From assembly GCA_949825025.1 (NCBI GenBank), contig OX463778.1, positions 45,610,646 through 45,674,645 on the forward strand: a stretch of DNA of 64,000 nt, written 5' to 3'. This stretch comes from Siphlonurus alternatus. Its lineage: Eukaryota; Arthropoda; Insecta; Ephemeroptera; Siphlonuridae. Below are positions 10,276 through 21,800 of this stretch, in pieces. Below the pieces are notes generated by a model. It worked only from the letters and a program-made list of their open reading frames with translations. It was not told the DNA's origin and made no database searches. Within the stretch, counting starts at the first letter, position 1, and every line of letters starts with the position of its first letter. Made by a program: the position numbers and the translations under genes.

Positions 10276-12347
10276 CACATATGTTTATTGTTTGATTTAC
10301 GTCAAAATAAATTATCGGACGTAACTTTGTGTAATTTTATTTCATGTTTTTTAACGTAATGTTTGTCATTACAGATTGATTGTGGATATGGTATGGCAAA
10401 CCTCTTCCGTTGGAATCATCAGAGCCAAGCTGCCGGGAGTCTACCCAGAACCTGTAGTTTCTACCAATTATTGTATTATGCTTAGAAGGAAATATAAGAA
10501 ATAAATTGTTTATTAAAAATAATGTTTTTCTTCATAATATAATAAATTATAATATTTTTTTTTACTGACAATTTTATTTCTATATTGGAATTATGTTGAT
10601 TAATTTTACTATGTTATCTGTTTTGTTTATATGTTGTTTAATTGTACCTTTTTGATGAACCAATAAATTTTAATTAATAAAAATAAAACAATTGTGCAAT
10701 TTTTATTTAATTACAGTACAGGATAGTGGAAATAAGTTTTCTCCCCATACTTTTGCCTATACCATTATTTGGTGTGGGCAGAAGTATGGGTACCATTATA
10801 GTACAATGGTGTGTGCAAAAGTATAGGCACAAGTGTAGGAGAAGAGTGTAGGCATAAGTATAGGAAAATCGGTCATTTTCCCCATACTTTATGCACATAC
10901 TTTTGGTATAAGAACAGTGTGGGTATGCCCATACAATATCCCATATTATTTCACATACTATTCCTATACAATTTTTTTACTTGAGAGAGGACTTCACTTT
11001 GGTCGCGGTTTACGACAATTACGCTGTATGCTTGAGTTTTCAAAATGAAACAAGTTTAACTCTAATATAGTTTAATCTTACTGGACAACCTTTTTTTTCA
11101 CGCAAAAACAATATTAATACACTTAAATTAAACTTTTATGAACCCGACTTCTGCTACTTCTGTTACATCTGCGCATGCGCCGGCATGCGCGAAGTAATAA
11201 AAGTCAGTTTACTGGCGATGACGTCATATGAACATTGAAAGCCTTTCTTCATAGCGAGTGACTTTCACTTTACTTAATTGCATTTTCTATACTTTGTATA
11301 TATCAAGTAAAGTTATTTACTACAGCGAAAATAATGTATGAAAGTTGATTCAAGTACTTTTGTAATTTCAATATTTCGTGACGTCATGATACATTACTAA
11401 AGCTTGGAAGATAGAACCAAGTTCCCGCCCTAACTTTACCGTCTTATATCTCAAGAAGTATGATATTTATGAACTAAATAAAATAATTAGCAAACGGGAG
11501 ACTACATTGAAGTATTATTGCACTACAAGACACCTTCATTAATATCAAGTAAATATTTAAAAAAAAATATTTTCTCCCGATTACATTGCATGTTATTTTT
11601 TAAATTCCGGACGGCTAATGTCTCGACAGATGACGATCGCGCCGGCTGGGTTTTGGCCTCCTACTCAAGTACGCTCTGGGCTGCGCCAAGTCTTTTCAGC
11701 CTGCATGGCTTCGCCAAGCCGAAGCCTCTTTGCGACTTTGCTTTTAGGCGCAAGTTCGGTTTAAGCCAATCAGAGAGCCGTATAATTGAAACAAGCCAAA
11801 AATGAAAAGCTCGTAGTTTAGGCTTTAGGGGTGTATCCTTTTTGTAAAAAAAAAAAATAGGATTACTTCATTATATCGACTTTGTTTTGATTGTTATATA
11901 ATCAATTTCAGACATTTTTTCATCACCTATATAGTTATAGATCTTATTATTTTTGTTAATGATGGCATACTTTTAATCATTATCGTAAGTTTTGTATTAT
12001 TAATTAACTCAAAAATTAATTCTCTACAGTCTAGACATTGCATGATTGCATAATATACACTCGCTGCTGTGTCTCTGGAAGAAACGAAGAAACGCGATTT
12101 ATCAAAAATATGTTTAAAACTCACGCGCGGTTCACGTGGGAAAGAAGAAAATCGCGCATGCGCAGAAGCTTCTGTCGAGGTGAAGCGGTGGATTGGCTTT
12201 TGTTCTGTCCTGACTCCTGACTCTAACTACCAAGTTAAAGTGAATCGCGTGGGAACCAATAGGAACTTCGGAAGGGTAAGAACGACTCCTCCCTATCCAC
12301 TGCAACGTGCCTAACGTGCCTGCACACAGGAATCACATGCAAAGAAC
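10276..12347. other. Last exon of the left unit, then AT-rich spacer
   Basis: The exon after 10374 and its poly(A) signal are followed by the motif cluster listed separately. From 10980 to 12347 I see no gene. The stretch at 11640-11810 is GC-richer and contains TACTCAAGTACGCTCTG, whose exact reverse complement lies near 38760, so it is probably part of a dispersed repeat. Confidence 0.4.
10723..10975. repeat. Cluster of the GTATAGGCA / TGCCTATAC motif, right copy
   Basis: At least six copies of CATACTTTTGCCTATAC, AAGTATAGGCA and close variants occur in both orientations, including GGTGTGGGCAGAAGTATGGG. The vocabulary matches the cluster at 5205-5395, about 5.5 kb upstream. Confidence 0.55.
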
Positions 12348-12779
12348 CAAGGATTTTCTATACTATGGATAGGTGGGGCACTATCGTCAGTGAGGCAAGG
12401 TCGTGAGGAGGAAGGGGGTGGTGGTTACAATAGAATGTAGTAAAACATAGACACAACAACAAAGAAAAATTCCAGCCCTAAAAAAGGCTGAACTGAGGCG
12501 ACCCGCATACGGCATACATGACCAAAATGTGTCAATTGCCCCAAAATATAAACCAATCAATCAATACAATAGAATGTCCGCCATTTTACCATGGCCTGTG
12601 AAGCCAAAACAATACAAATTATTGCGCTCGGCGGCCATGATACCATGGTCTTTTGCCTCAGTACCTAGGATCATGTATAAAATAAAATATTTAAAAAAAA
12701 TTAAATCGCTCACTCTACTTTAAAAGAAATTATTATCGGCATCAGGCCTGATGTATTATTATCGTAGGGGTACTTATTT

Positions 12780-12945
12780 AAAAAAACAACAAAGATGTGA
12801 CTGGACGCAATACTATAATAGACAGCTAGCTAGCAGTTTAATCTATTACATAAAAAGTCTGGAGGACATTCATGAGCAATTAAACTTAGAGAGACTATGT
12901 TTTTATCTTAGCTCATGCCATGCGGTGTTGTATAAACTTCCAGAT

Positions 12946-12977
<32 letters not shown>

Positions 12978-13150
12978 TGAAAGTATACCTGCATGTGTTT
13001 AAGAAACAATTGTTTGACTACCTAATTAAAAAGAAAATATTACTCCATTAAGCTCATGCAAGGCAAAGAATGTCAATAATTTTATTTGTATAATTTTGTA
13101 TTGTAATAATTGAATATTGTTATTTTGTATGTTTGTCTATGTCTATTATT
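12780..13150 (+). mobile_element. 3' fragment of a LINE (RT C-terminal tail)
   Basis: The segment reads as QQRCDWTQ, then CFYLSSCHAVLYKLPDY. The same words occur at 30625-30780 and 57753-57960, where they form the C-terminus of a LINE polyprotein. A poly(A)/T tract at 12951-12977 interrupts it. Confidence 0.65.
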
Positions 13151-13549
13151 TTTAGAACCACAAGCAGGGATAAAAATTGAGGCCAAAGTGGGGGTTAAAG
13201 TGTTTGTGAATGCTCCCCATTATATATGTTTTAGATTAAAATTATTAACAAACATGGAATAAAAAGAGGTGAAGAATTATAATAATTAACAATATATACA
13301 GTATCATATAATTTATTGATGTCATTATAAAATCTTTCCACAAAATCTTTTTATGTGCATATGCCAACAGTCAGCATGCACTATATATATTCTTGATCAA
13401 AATCTTTTATTTTTTTCCAAATGGCTTTTAATTCTTTTAAAAATTGGCTTGCACGCAGGACTCCCCGGCAAAGTTTAGTGACTCAATATTGTTAAATTTA
13501 TCTGCCCAGGCCATATGTATATATATACTGCATGAAAAATTCATTTTAA

Positions 13550-13691
13550 GCCGGTATTACACGATACAATTTTTCTAGTTATTGTATACAATTTCTCCTT
13601 ACAAGAAAACTTCCACTCCATTTGTTTGTATGGAGATGAAATTTTCTTGCAAGGAAAAAATTGTATTATCATCGTGTATTATAATACCGGC
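13550..13691. mobile_element. Foldback MITE with TTAA duplication
   Basis: Its ends are GCCGGTATTACACGATACAA and the inverse, bounded by TTAA at 13546-13549 and 13692-13695. The middle also folds back (CTCCAT.../ATGGAG). Length 142 bp. Confidence 0.8.
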
Positions 13692-14162
13692 TTAAAGTGA
13701 AGTCCATGAAGACACTTTTTAATGTTTAATCATTGTCTACCCTTGCTGGCAACTATATTGTAAAAAAAACTTAGCTGCATCTTATATATTATGCAGTAAT
13801 GTATATATTATATATAAATTTATATTACATATATTTATTTATAATATATTTGCAAAATTTGCATATTATAGCCGTATAAAATATAAAAGAGAAAGCCAAA
13901 AAATGCTTATTTCTTGAGTAAAAAAATAGATAGTATTTTCTCTTTATTAAAATTCTTACTCATTACATAGAGTGCTGTACACCAAAAATGTGTCGTACTT
14001 GTTGACTGAAGCAACGGGTCCAAAGAAGGAACGTCAATAGAGTTTTGTCGGTGCGACAATGATGTGTTGGGCTTCCTCGCTTGCCTTTTCTGTGTAGAAA
14101 AGCATGATTAGTATTTAGGCAAAATTAAGCATAGACTTCCTGGTAGACTTAATTAAATAGTA

Positions 14163-14240
14163 CACTCCATTTGAATAAAAATATCCCATCCAGCTATGTT
14201 AAAGTATAGCCGGATCAGACATTTTTATCTGAATGGAGTG
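14163..14240. mobile_element. Short MITE with TA duplication
   Basis: The ends CACTCCATTTGA and TCTGAATGGAGTG are imperfect inverted repeats flanked by TA on both sides. Length 78 bp. Confidence 0.55.
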
Positions 14241-15133
14241 TACTTTAAGACAGGGACTGGATCCCGTATCCGGATCCGCTCATTATCCTGTTAAAAAAAT
14301 AAATGGACCAGATCCGGGTATCCCGATCACCTTAAAAATATAAATGGACCAAATCCGAATATCCCGATCCCCTAAAAAAAATAAAAGGATCTGGACACCC
14401 AGATACTTTTATATTTTTTAAAGAGGATCCAAAAAAGGGTTCAGGTATTTTAATTTTTTGATTTTCACTGTTTGAAGTTTGAATTTTATCTTCCCAACTT
14501 GCGCAATTTGCGGCTTCTTAAAAAATAAATATTTTCTCTTATTGACACAACATTGGGTGTTCATATATTATATATTTTCGTATTTCATTAATTTCAATTA
14601 AAAGTATTAAAACTAAATTTACACTTACGTACAGACCCCATGCTTATTTTTTTTTCTTTTTTTTTTTTTAAATTTGAAATGAAATTTGTGTTAATTTTTA
14701 TTCTTTTTATATGCATATTAAAATTAAATGATTAACTGTAAGAAAATTGTTCAAAATGTTTAAACAGTGCAATGAAATTCTTCGAATATTTAATCATATA
14801 ATTACCAATATTACCAATATATAATATAATTAACGTACAGTCGTATGGCATTTAATTAAACAATTAACAAACAACAGTTCTTATCATACATTATCAGTTA
14901 CAGTATCATATGCATAATATGTGTATGATACAGAGATACAGTACTGTACATACCCGTGTATCGAGACTGGCGTTTCTCCTTCATTTTGCAGGGATTTCCG
15001 CTTAGCAGCATTCTTGCAACCAGGTGCACAACATGTTCTTGTCATTAACGCTTATTTAGCTTCACATTTTCGTATAATATCACATAAAATATGGAGAAAA
15101 TAGTAAAAAATTGCAATTTTTTCTCCATCCCAA

Positions 15134-15185
15134 CATGGCGGACAACAATATCAAAACATTAGCGTCACGTGACTATCACGTGACC
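15134..15185. promoter_or_regulatory. Paired CACGTG E-boxes and a YY1-like site upstream of TBCA
   Basis: GTCACGTGAC at 15164-15173 and TCACGTGACC at 15176-15185 are two E-boxes 12 bp apart. AACATGGCGGAC, a YY1-like site, lies 30 bp before them. They sit about 280 bp upstream of the TBCA ATG but inside the right arm of the hAT-type element ending at 15262. A promoter role is inferred. Confidence 0.4.
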
Positions 15186-15455
15186 GTTACCACCCACTTC
15201 CTCCTCACGACCGAGCTTCACCGAGACAGCGCCATAGCCTATCCATACATACAAGATCCTTGCTCAGTACCAAGATCTTTACACGATCTTGGGACGTAGC
15301 GTATCCATCCTTAGTATAGAAAATCCTTGCAAAGAACACATGGACATCGTCGTCCCGTCGAGCAGTTTTCTTTAATTTGGAATCTAGGTTTGGTATTCTC
15401 CTAACAAGACTTGACAAGTATATAGGCATACATCAATAATCAAGAACTCATAATT

Positions 15456-18400
15456 ATGGCTGACCCTAGAGTTAAAAATTTGAGGATTAAATCTGGAATT
15501 GTCAAGAGAATCACGAAAGAAAAAATCATGTACATCAGTGAGGCAGAAAAACAAGTGGAAAAGGTGCAACAAATGAAAGAAAAAGGTATTAGAATTCTTT
15601 AGTTAATCGTTAATCCAGTTTTTTTATTGTATGCATACAGTATGCATATACGTAGTTGTACAGTAATTTGTTCTAATGCGAGTATGCATACATGTGAATA
15701 TACTTATGCATATGCATACATGTATGATATGCATACTGTATATATATGCATAATAATTTCATTATATCATATAATTATGTACATACATACTGTAATGCAT
15801 ACAGTATGCATGCAAGGTCCCTCTACATTTGTAGAGGGACCTTGGTATGCATGCATGATCTCTGTATACTGCAACATAGTATACATATACGTAATATTAT
15901 CAGGGACCGTAGCCACCTCCTAATATTATAGTATGCATATGTACCTCGCGTGCTTTGCTACAGCGCCACCTGACATCGTGTTTGTTCTCTGCTTTTCTCG
16001 CCTAGGGAGATCATTATCATGTCGATTGGAAACTTTGTTTTAATTTTTACTATAGGAAAGAAGTGTGTATACTATATGCATATTATGTAGGGCTAGAATG
16101 AGCTTGTGGTGACGGTGAAAATGACCGTTAACAATGAAGTTGAAACGGTTGCTTAGCGCCAACAATGCCATTACGTTCTCTGCTCTGGTGGCAAAATTAG
16201 GCACTACGTCGTCCCATGTTTAACAATGAAAAAAGCTTCATGCGACAGACATTGTAAACAATGGTTTGTTACCAAGGAGAACAGGAGCGTAACCTTAAGG
16301 TGCTTTCACATATTCGAAAATCGCAACAGAGTTCCGTAGCAATGCCGTAAGCCTTTCAGATATTCTCGTTCGTCTGCGGCAGCCCGGCGGAAAATCATGT
16401 AAATACCGTAGCAAAATCAAGATGAGTTTGATTTTGCTACGGCGTGCCGTAGAACGCCGCAGCAGCAGATCGCGATCTCTACGGCGTAATCAAAACATTT
16501 GCTACGGTGTAGTTACGGCGTGTATCCGTAGCGATTTTCGAATATGTAAAAGCACCTTTACAGGTGAAGCGTAAGTTAAGTTCGCTTTCGGTTCACAAAA
16601 CATGCCGGCGATTTTCCCATTTAAAAGCACCTTCATTGGTTTTCTGAAAGTGCGAACATTGAACGGTCACGTTGGGAAGATAGAAGTCTGCGCTCCTTTC
16701 TCTGTTTGTTACAACCATTGCAAGTAGAAGACTTTGATGTACAGTATTCCTTTTTAAATTGAACAATAAGGGAGTGAAATTTGTTGCCTGCTGGGATGGT
16801 GGGAGCAAAGAGTTTTGAGAAGTTAAAAAAAAAAAAAAAATGTTGAGTTCTTTGCATACCATTTGTAAAGTAAAAATGTGTAATCACATTTGTCGCCTAA
16901 TGGTATAATATAGGCAGCGTTTTTCTATTACAAAGCCGATCTCTGAGATTCTAGTCTGATATTAAATTTGCTCCCTGCCTCTCATAACGTCACACCATAT
17001 ACAGTATGAGAAATATCAAGCTCAATCTTTGACGTTGGGTAGCAATTTCTCTCCCCTTCTCTCCTCCCCACTGGCGCATGTGCAGTTATGCTTTTTCGAT
17101 ACAGTATCAGAGCTTGGTGGCTCGGTGAGAAATATTTAGGGGCATGAGGGGCAAGGCAGAATTAGCAGTCTGATATCTTAATGGGCTTAAAATAAATAAT
17201 GTACCGACGGGGAACTTAAAAGTGTCTATACACAGCCCTTATGGGTGACATCATAAATGTTTGGCATCAAGGTATTAGTGATAAAAAGAAATTAAAGCAG
17301 CGACTGACCTTCACTCCACAATTTCATTACACATACTGTATTTGCCAATAAGATGTAGACAACAAGACACTTTTAGGTCACCCGTCGGTACTCTTAATGT
17401 CTGTCTGTGACAATACCCACAGTCCCGGTATAAAATGATTTTATAGGTTGTGTGCCCCCAGAACTAGTGGTGAAAGTAGTTTCAATCTCTTACTAGTGTA
17501 CTGTACTTCAGATAGAAGCCTGAAGGGCCAAAAATCCCGCCGGAGTCGCAATTTTTTGGGAAAAAGGGGCGTGGCTTAATTTTTCGTACATTGAAAAGTT
17601 TTTTAATTTTTATTTATAATATTGGAATTTTGAATATATCTCCATTTTAAGTCAAATTAAATAATTATCCAAACTTTGAAAAAAAAAAAAAAAAAAATGT
17701 AATGAGTGATTGAAGTGATTCTCAGATTAAATTCATAAAAATAATATTAAAAAATATTCCTTACAAGTGCTATAATAAAAATTTTAATATAATATATGAA
17801 AGAAAATCACTAGTGATTAAATTTGTAAAGCACTTTGATCTTCATTGTCTATATAACAGCAGTATTATATATTATAATATAATAAAAATACTTTAGTCAA
17901 CTGTTACGATTTGGAATGCTATATATTTTAATCAAATATTACATTTTTAAATATTTAAATTAATGTTTTAAAATTCCTCAAAAAATTATGGACATGTTGA
18001 GAGAATGGGTGATGAACGAATTGCAAAACAGGTGTTTAAAGGCAGTGTACAAGGCATGACAGGATTAGGTACTGTACACCTAAAAAGGTATGGTTGGATG
18101 TGATTGCAGAATGTTTGAAGAGCAGGAGTGTTAAAAGTATGCAGTGTAATACAGAGTGTAGAAGGCAAAAGAGTGTTATGATTATTTCTGAAGCAAGTGG
18201 AGTATGCAAGAATCTAGTGATGTGGAGGGCAATTTGTAGACGGCCGAGGTAATAATGCTGCTGGCTTACCCTGTAAAGGGATATGGCGTCATGTTATGTA
18301 TGTATGTATTTATTTATACTGTACTGTATATTTATTTATTTACGGTGTATTTATTTATTATTTCCAGAGGAAGATGAGTATCACATCCGCAAACAAGAGG

Positions 18401-18576
18401 AGGTCCTTCAAGAAGCTCGTATGATGGTTCCTGAATGTCAAAGGCGTTTGGTCAAAGCTTATGAGGATTTAAAAAATTTAGTAGATGCAGAAACAGAACT
18501 CATGGGCACTCAAGAGTACACAGCAGCTAAAGATATTCTGCAAGCAGCTCAAGCTCAAATTGAGGCAGCCAACTAA
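15456..18576 (+). CDS. TBCA: Tubulin-specific chaperone A (TBCA), two exons
   Basis: TBCA holds beta-tubulin after release from the CCT chaperonin and passes it to the cofactor pathway that builds alpha/beta dimers in the cytosol. Exon 1, 15456-15585, begins MADPRVKNLRIKSGIVKR and has a GTATTA donor. Exon 2, 18368-18576, follows TTTCCAG and reads EEDEYHIRKQEE, then ARMMVPECQRRL, with stop TAA at 18574-18576. The phases join cleanly (G|AG = Glu). The product is 112 residues, close to the roughly 108 of vertebrate TBCA, and is predicted to be three long helices with no membrane segment. The RMM(V/I)P(E/D)CQRRL signature is diagnostic. The 2.8-kb intron carries MITEs and a 32-bp hairpin insertion. 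Exon 1 starts only 126 bp after a hAT-type element. PDCD7 follows 231 bp downstream on the same strand. Confidence 0.95.
15813..15844. mobile_element. 32-bp hairpin insertion with 9-bp direct repeats
   Basis: CAAGGTCCCTCTACA, four bases, and the perfect inverse form a hairpin of 14-bp arms. GTATGCATG stands on both sides (15804-15812 and 15845-15853). The CAAGG/CCTTG ends match the hAT-type elements of this window. The surrounding DNA is rich in TATGCAT, so the flanking repeat is weaker evidence than for the other short insertions. Confidence 0.55.
16299..16556. mobile_element. Foldback MITE with TTAA-like duplication, TBCA intron
   Basis: Its ends are GGTGCTTTCACATATTCGAA and the inverse with small differences. 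The flanks are TTAA on the left and TTTA on the right, presumably a decayed duplication. The interior repeats TACGGCGT and CTACGG in both orientations. Length 258 bp. Confidence 0.75.
16870..18282. other. Rest of the TBCA intron; nothing recognised
   Basis: Apart from poly(A) runs (16826-16841, 17680-17697) and AT-rich sequence, I see no gene, RNA or clear mobile element here. Confidence 0.4.
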
Positions 18577-18618
18577 GATAACAGTTTCATTCTCAATTTG
18601 CTAAAACAAAATAATAAT

Positions 18619-18624
18619 AATAAA
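18619..18624 (+). terminator. Poly(A) signal of TBCA
   Basis: AATAAA lies 43 bp after the TBCA stop codon and before the PDCD7 start codon at 18808. It argues for separate mRNAs or for processing of a shared precursor. Confidence 0.55.
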
Positions 18625-18807
18625 ACTTTAACATTTGCTTTTTACATTGATTTTTTTTTTAATTCTAACATTTATGATTCCAATTAATTTTTTATTTTTT
18701 TAAATATAACTAATTATTAGTGTATTTTTCTTTTTTACTTTATTATTATTTTTTTGCTATATTACTGTTAAAATTTGGCAAAAAATACATATAAGAAAAC
18801 ATTCCCA

Positions 18808-21800
18808 ATGATGAACAACTCATCAGAGCGTGGCCAGCATAGCTTTAATTATGAGAACTGGCAATCTCATGCACCACCAGCATTTTCTTCACCACCCCCT
18901 TTATGTTTAAACTATTCCTGCCCTCCTCCTCAAAATTTTACTAGCCCGCCACCTACCCAGCTCTCTTGCTTTGCTCCGCCTCGATTTTCGACACCACCTG
19001 GGCCATTCTCAATGTCTCCACAAGTCCCTGGGCCTAACACTTTGTACAACACTACTGGCCCTCCCTACCTTCCTGTTGGGCCCAGCCACTTCTCTTTGCT
19101 CGCTTGTAGTCCTACCAGGCATCCCAGCCCTTGGCAACAACAAGCCAGTGAAGACAAGGCATGGGTCAGACAATGGCTACTTAAGATGAACAAGATCTCA
19201 ACTGGCAAATGCAAAGAACGCTCCACAACTATCAAAGTAAGACTCCACTAAATGAGGTAGTCCTTTCACTAATGTACTAATGTTGTAATTACCATACCAT
19301 ATGTAGTAGTAATTCTTTAGCTTGATTGATTGGTTTGTATTTTGTGGAATTGACACATTTTGGTCATGTATGTCCCCAATTTTTTAGTTTGATTAATTAT
19401 GTAAAAAACATTAAAAGCTGAAAATATTAACACTACATACATCATTTAAGATAACAATGATTTTTAATTTTATGGCCTTTATTATCATTGAGGAATTTCT
19501 TTTTAGTCTGTCGAGAGATAGGCTTTGTTCTCTCTGCTCTTAAAATGACTTGTTCTGATAGACTGAGCGTGATGTTGTGCTTTTTCCTTACTTTCTATAA
19601 TCTCTAACCTGTATGAATATCTCTTTTGATAATATCCAGGGCAGTTTAATAAATTTAAACTAGCCTGTTAAATGGATACCAGGACAGCATACAATAATTT
19701 TCTCATGTTGATATGATGTTTCCTATTGACACAAAAACATTTAAAAAATGGTATTCCAGTTTTGAACAGTACCAATAATCTAGATTAATTTAATACAGTA
19801 TATGTAAACTGGTTAAGTCCTCAGGCATTAGGAACTAATAATAAGAACATTGCACAGAAAAAGCAGGTGGAGCAGTGAGAGGAGTAATTGGGAGACTAGA
19901 TATGCTGTGCAGTGTGGCCAAGTGACGGAACATGACGTAACATTCCTAGGCTTGGGCTCCATTGTATTAATTATTACACACTTACACTGGCGTACTTGGG
20001 ACAATGTAACATGTATTTGTACTCACAATCAGTAACTTTTGATTAGGTTAAGTGTCTGATTGCCATGTATAATTAGAATAATGTATATATATGATTATAA
20101 CAACTACATATACTGTATCAGTCTGGTTTGGTTTAGATCCACGAAGTGCGTCAACTGCTGGTGTCTACCTCCCGCTGCTTGCAAGAATTACGAGCGATGC
20201 AGGTTGAGATGCATCAAAACCAAGAATGTGAGCAGTCCAAGTGGGAAGAAATGGTCAACAGAACTAGTGAAATCAAGGTATACAAACTATTATTTACACT
20301 TATGCACACCTAGATACTTTCTAAAAGATATGGCTGTTAAAATAAACATGTAGTACTGATTCCTTTTCTCTATTTGTGATTTTATATTATGCTGAAGACT
20401 CTCTTGACAGTCAAAATGTGATTGCTTTTATAATAATAATAAGAATATTTACTTAAAGCCATGGCCATCATGGGTTCGAGGAACATTGTATCTGTCTGAA
20501 AAGGTGAAACTGTAACTACAATAGCATAGATAAATAGAGTATGCCTTTTCAAATAAATTGGTTGGTTGGTTACCAATGGCGGAACTTGTTTTTCAACATT
20601 GTTCACAGTGCTCTCTGAGGCTCCTAATACCCAGTCTGCACGCCAGACAGTTAATTACCGTTTCTAAGTGGGGCACGTATGTTGTTTGCACAACATTCCG
20701 CGGTTTCAATCACCCCAGCGGAGTATAGACAGCCGTAAGCTGCCTTCCTCCTACCAACTCTTTCATCTAGTAGCCAGTCACACCCATCCCAAATCGCGAA
20801 AAGTTTGCCGCATTCGGGATTTGAACCGGGGACCTCTTGGACGAGAGCCAAGTGTACTAACCACTACACCAAAGAGCTGGTTTTGTGAATGTATCAGGAA
20901 AAGTAAGGAGAGCACTAGTCTAGTTGTTCCTAAACAATTTATTTTCCTGAATACATACTGTACATGACAATATCCACAAATAGTAGTATTTAGTAACCAG
21001 GCTGCGGTATTGAGGCTAATATTTAACATTACAGAACAAACTCATGCTGCTGACTTCTCGCCTTGATGATGCCAAAAAAAACATGAAGACTCTACCACTG
21101 ATGCTAACACGGAGAGCAGCCAAGCGACGTGCTCAGCAAAGACGCAGGGCAGAGCTGAAGCGTGATCAGGAGGCACGGGAAGCCAGCAGGCAGGCAAAGC
21201 ACCTGTATATTGACGAGTGGAGGCGGCAGAGACAGGATGAAGTAGAAAGAGCCAAGCGGGTCAGTAATTAACCTACATTATTTCTACTGAATTAAGTATC
21301 TATAATGTTTATATTTAATTTACTAGTGCTTTAAGCATGTAAATTTTGTCAGGTTTAATGTCACTGTTATTCCAACCAATTACAATATTGTATTTTTCTA
21401 TAGGAAAATATAATATTCATGCACCCAGTTTATTGTGTTTAAAAATAAAAGGAAATATGTTTTTTTCTTTCTTACTTGCTGCCAATAATTTAAAGGACGA
21501 ATCCGTGGGTTTATCAATGTATTTTATATCTAAAATACTGTAATCGTAAAACTGAATAATTATTATTATTAGTCTTTTATTAAACACAGAAAGTGTACAT
21601 ATTATAGTGGCATTAAAATATTGATAAGTTTTTCGTAGCCTAGAAAAAAAATTGTTTATTTGTTAACTATATCAAAATAGTTAACAAACAAATGTGGCAA
21701 CTGCGCATTGTACTGGACGGATATAGCAGTTGCGCGCGCACTCTGTTAACTAATACATACAACAGGGTTGCCACATGCATATTAGTTAACAAGTTAACAA

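Larger units (their letters stand above)
5823..10520 (+). other. Unrecognised spliced transcription unit hosting the satellite
   Basis: A likely first exon at 5823-5909 begins with ATG, reads MASVLQFVVDFCLFMRKEML and ends at a strong GTAAGT donor. A second exon starts after TTCAG at 5994, with possible ends at 6038 or 6080. An exon at 6785-6909 (TTGCAG acceptor, GTGAGT donor) can be read as an open charged segment containing KRMLQLEERREMR. A last exon follows TTACAG near 10374 and ends at AATAAA (10500-10505). The phases of the best donor and acceptor choices do not all agree. If exon 1 joins 5994, translation stops after about 33 codons. The unit may therefore be a small-protein gene with a long 3' region or a non-coding RNA. 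I do not recognise the product. Confidence 0.35.
12665..15262. mobile_element. Inner hAT-type element nested in the outer one
   Basis: The left end is CTAGGATCATGTATAA and the right end ATACAAGATCCTTG, imperfect inverted repeats of about 14 bp. They are flanked by a perfect 8-bp duplication, CTCAGTAC, at 12657-12664 and 15263-15270. The 2.6-kb interior has no transposase frame. It carries a LINE fragment and two small MITEs of its own, so it is old or was assembled by serial insertion. Confidence 0.85.
12348..15329. mobile_element. Outer hAT-type non-autonomous element with 8-bp duplication
   Basis: The left end is CAAGGATTTTCTATACTA. The right end is its exact inverse (18 bp), followed by further imperfect matching. 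Both flanks carry the same 8 bp, CAAAGAAC, at 12340-12347 and 15330-15337, the duplication size typical of hAT transposons. About 376 bp of this element remain once the inner insertion (12665-15262 plus its duplication) is set aside. It ends 126 bp before the TBCA start codon. No transposase reading frame is visible. Confidence 0.85.

Noticed and set aside
15271..15291. CAAGATCTTTACACGATCTTG as another short hAT-type insert
   Set aside because: The hairpin is clear, but the 8 bp on its two sides (CTCAGTAC and GGACGTAG) differ. The left one is the duplication of the inner 2.6-kb element.
20808..20880. A tRNA-Glu gene on the minus strand
   Set aside because: A and B boxes and the anticodon arm are present, but the T stem and acceptor stem do not pair and a SINE-like body follows. 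Called a SINE instead.
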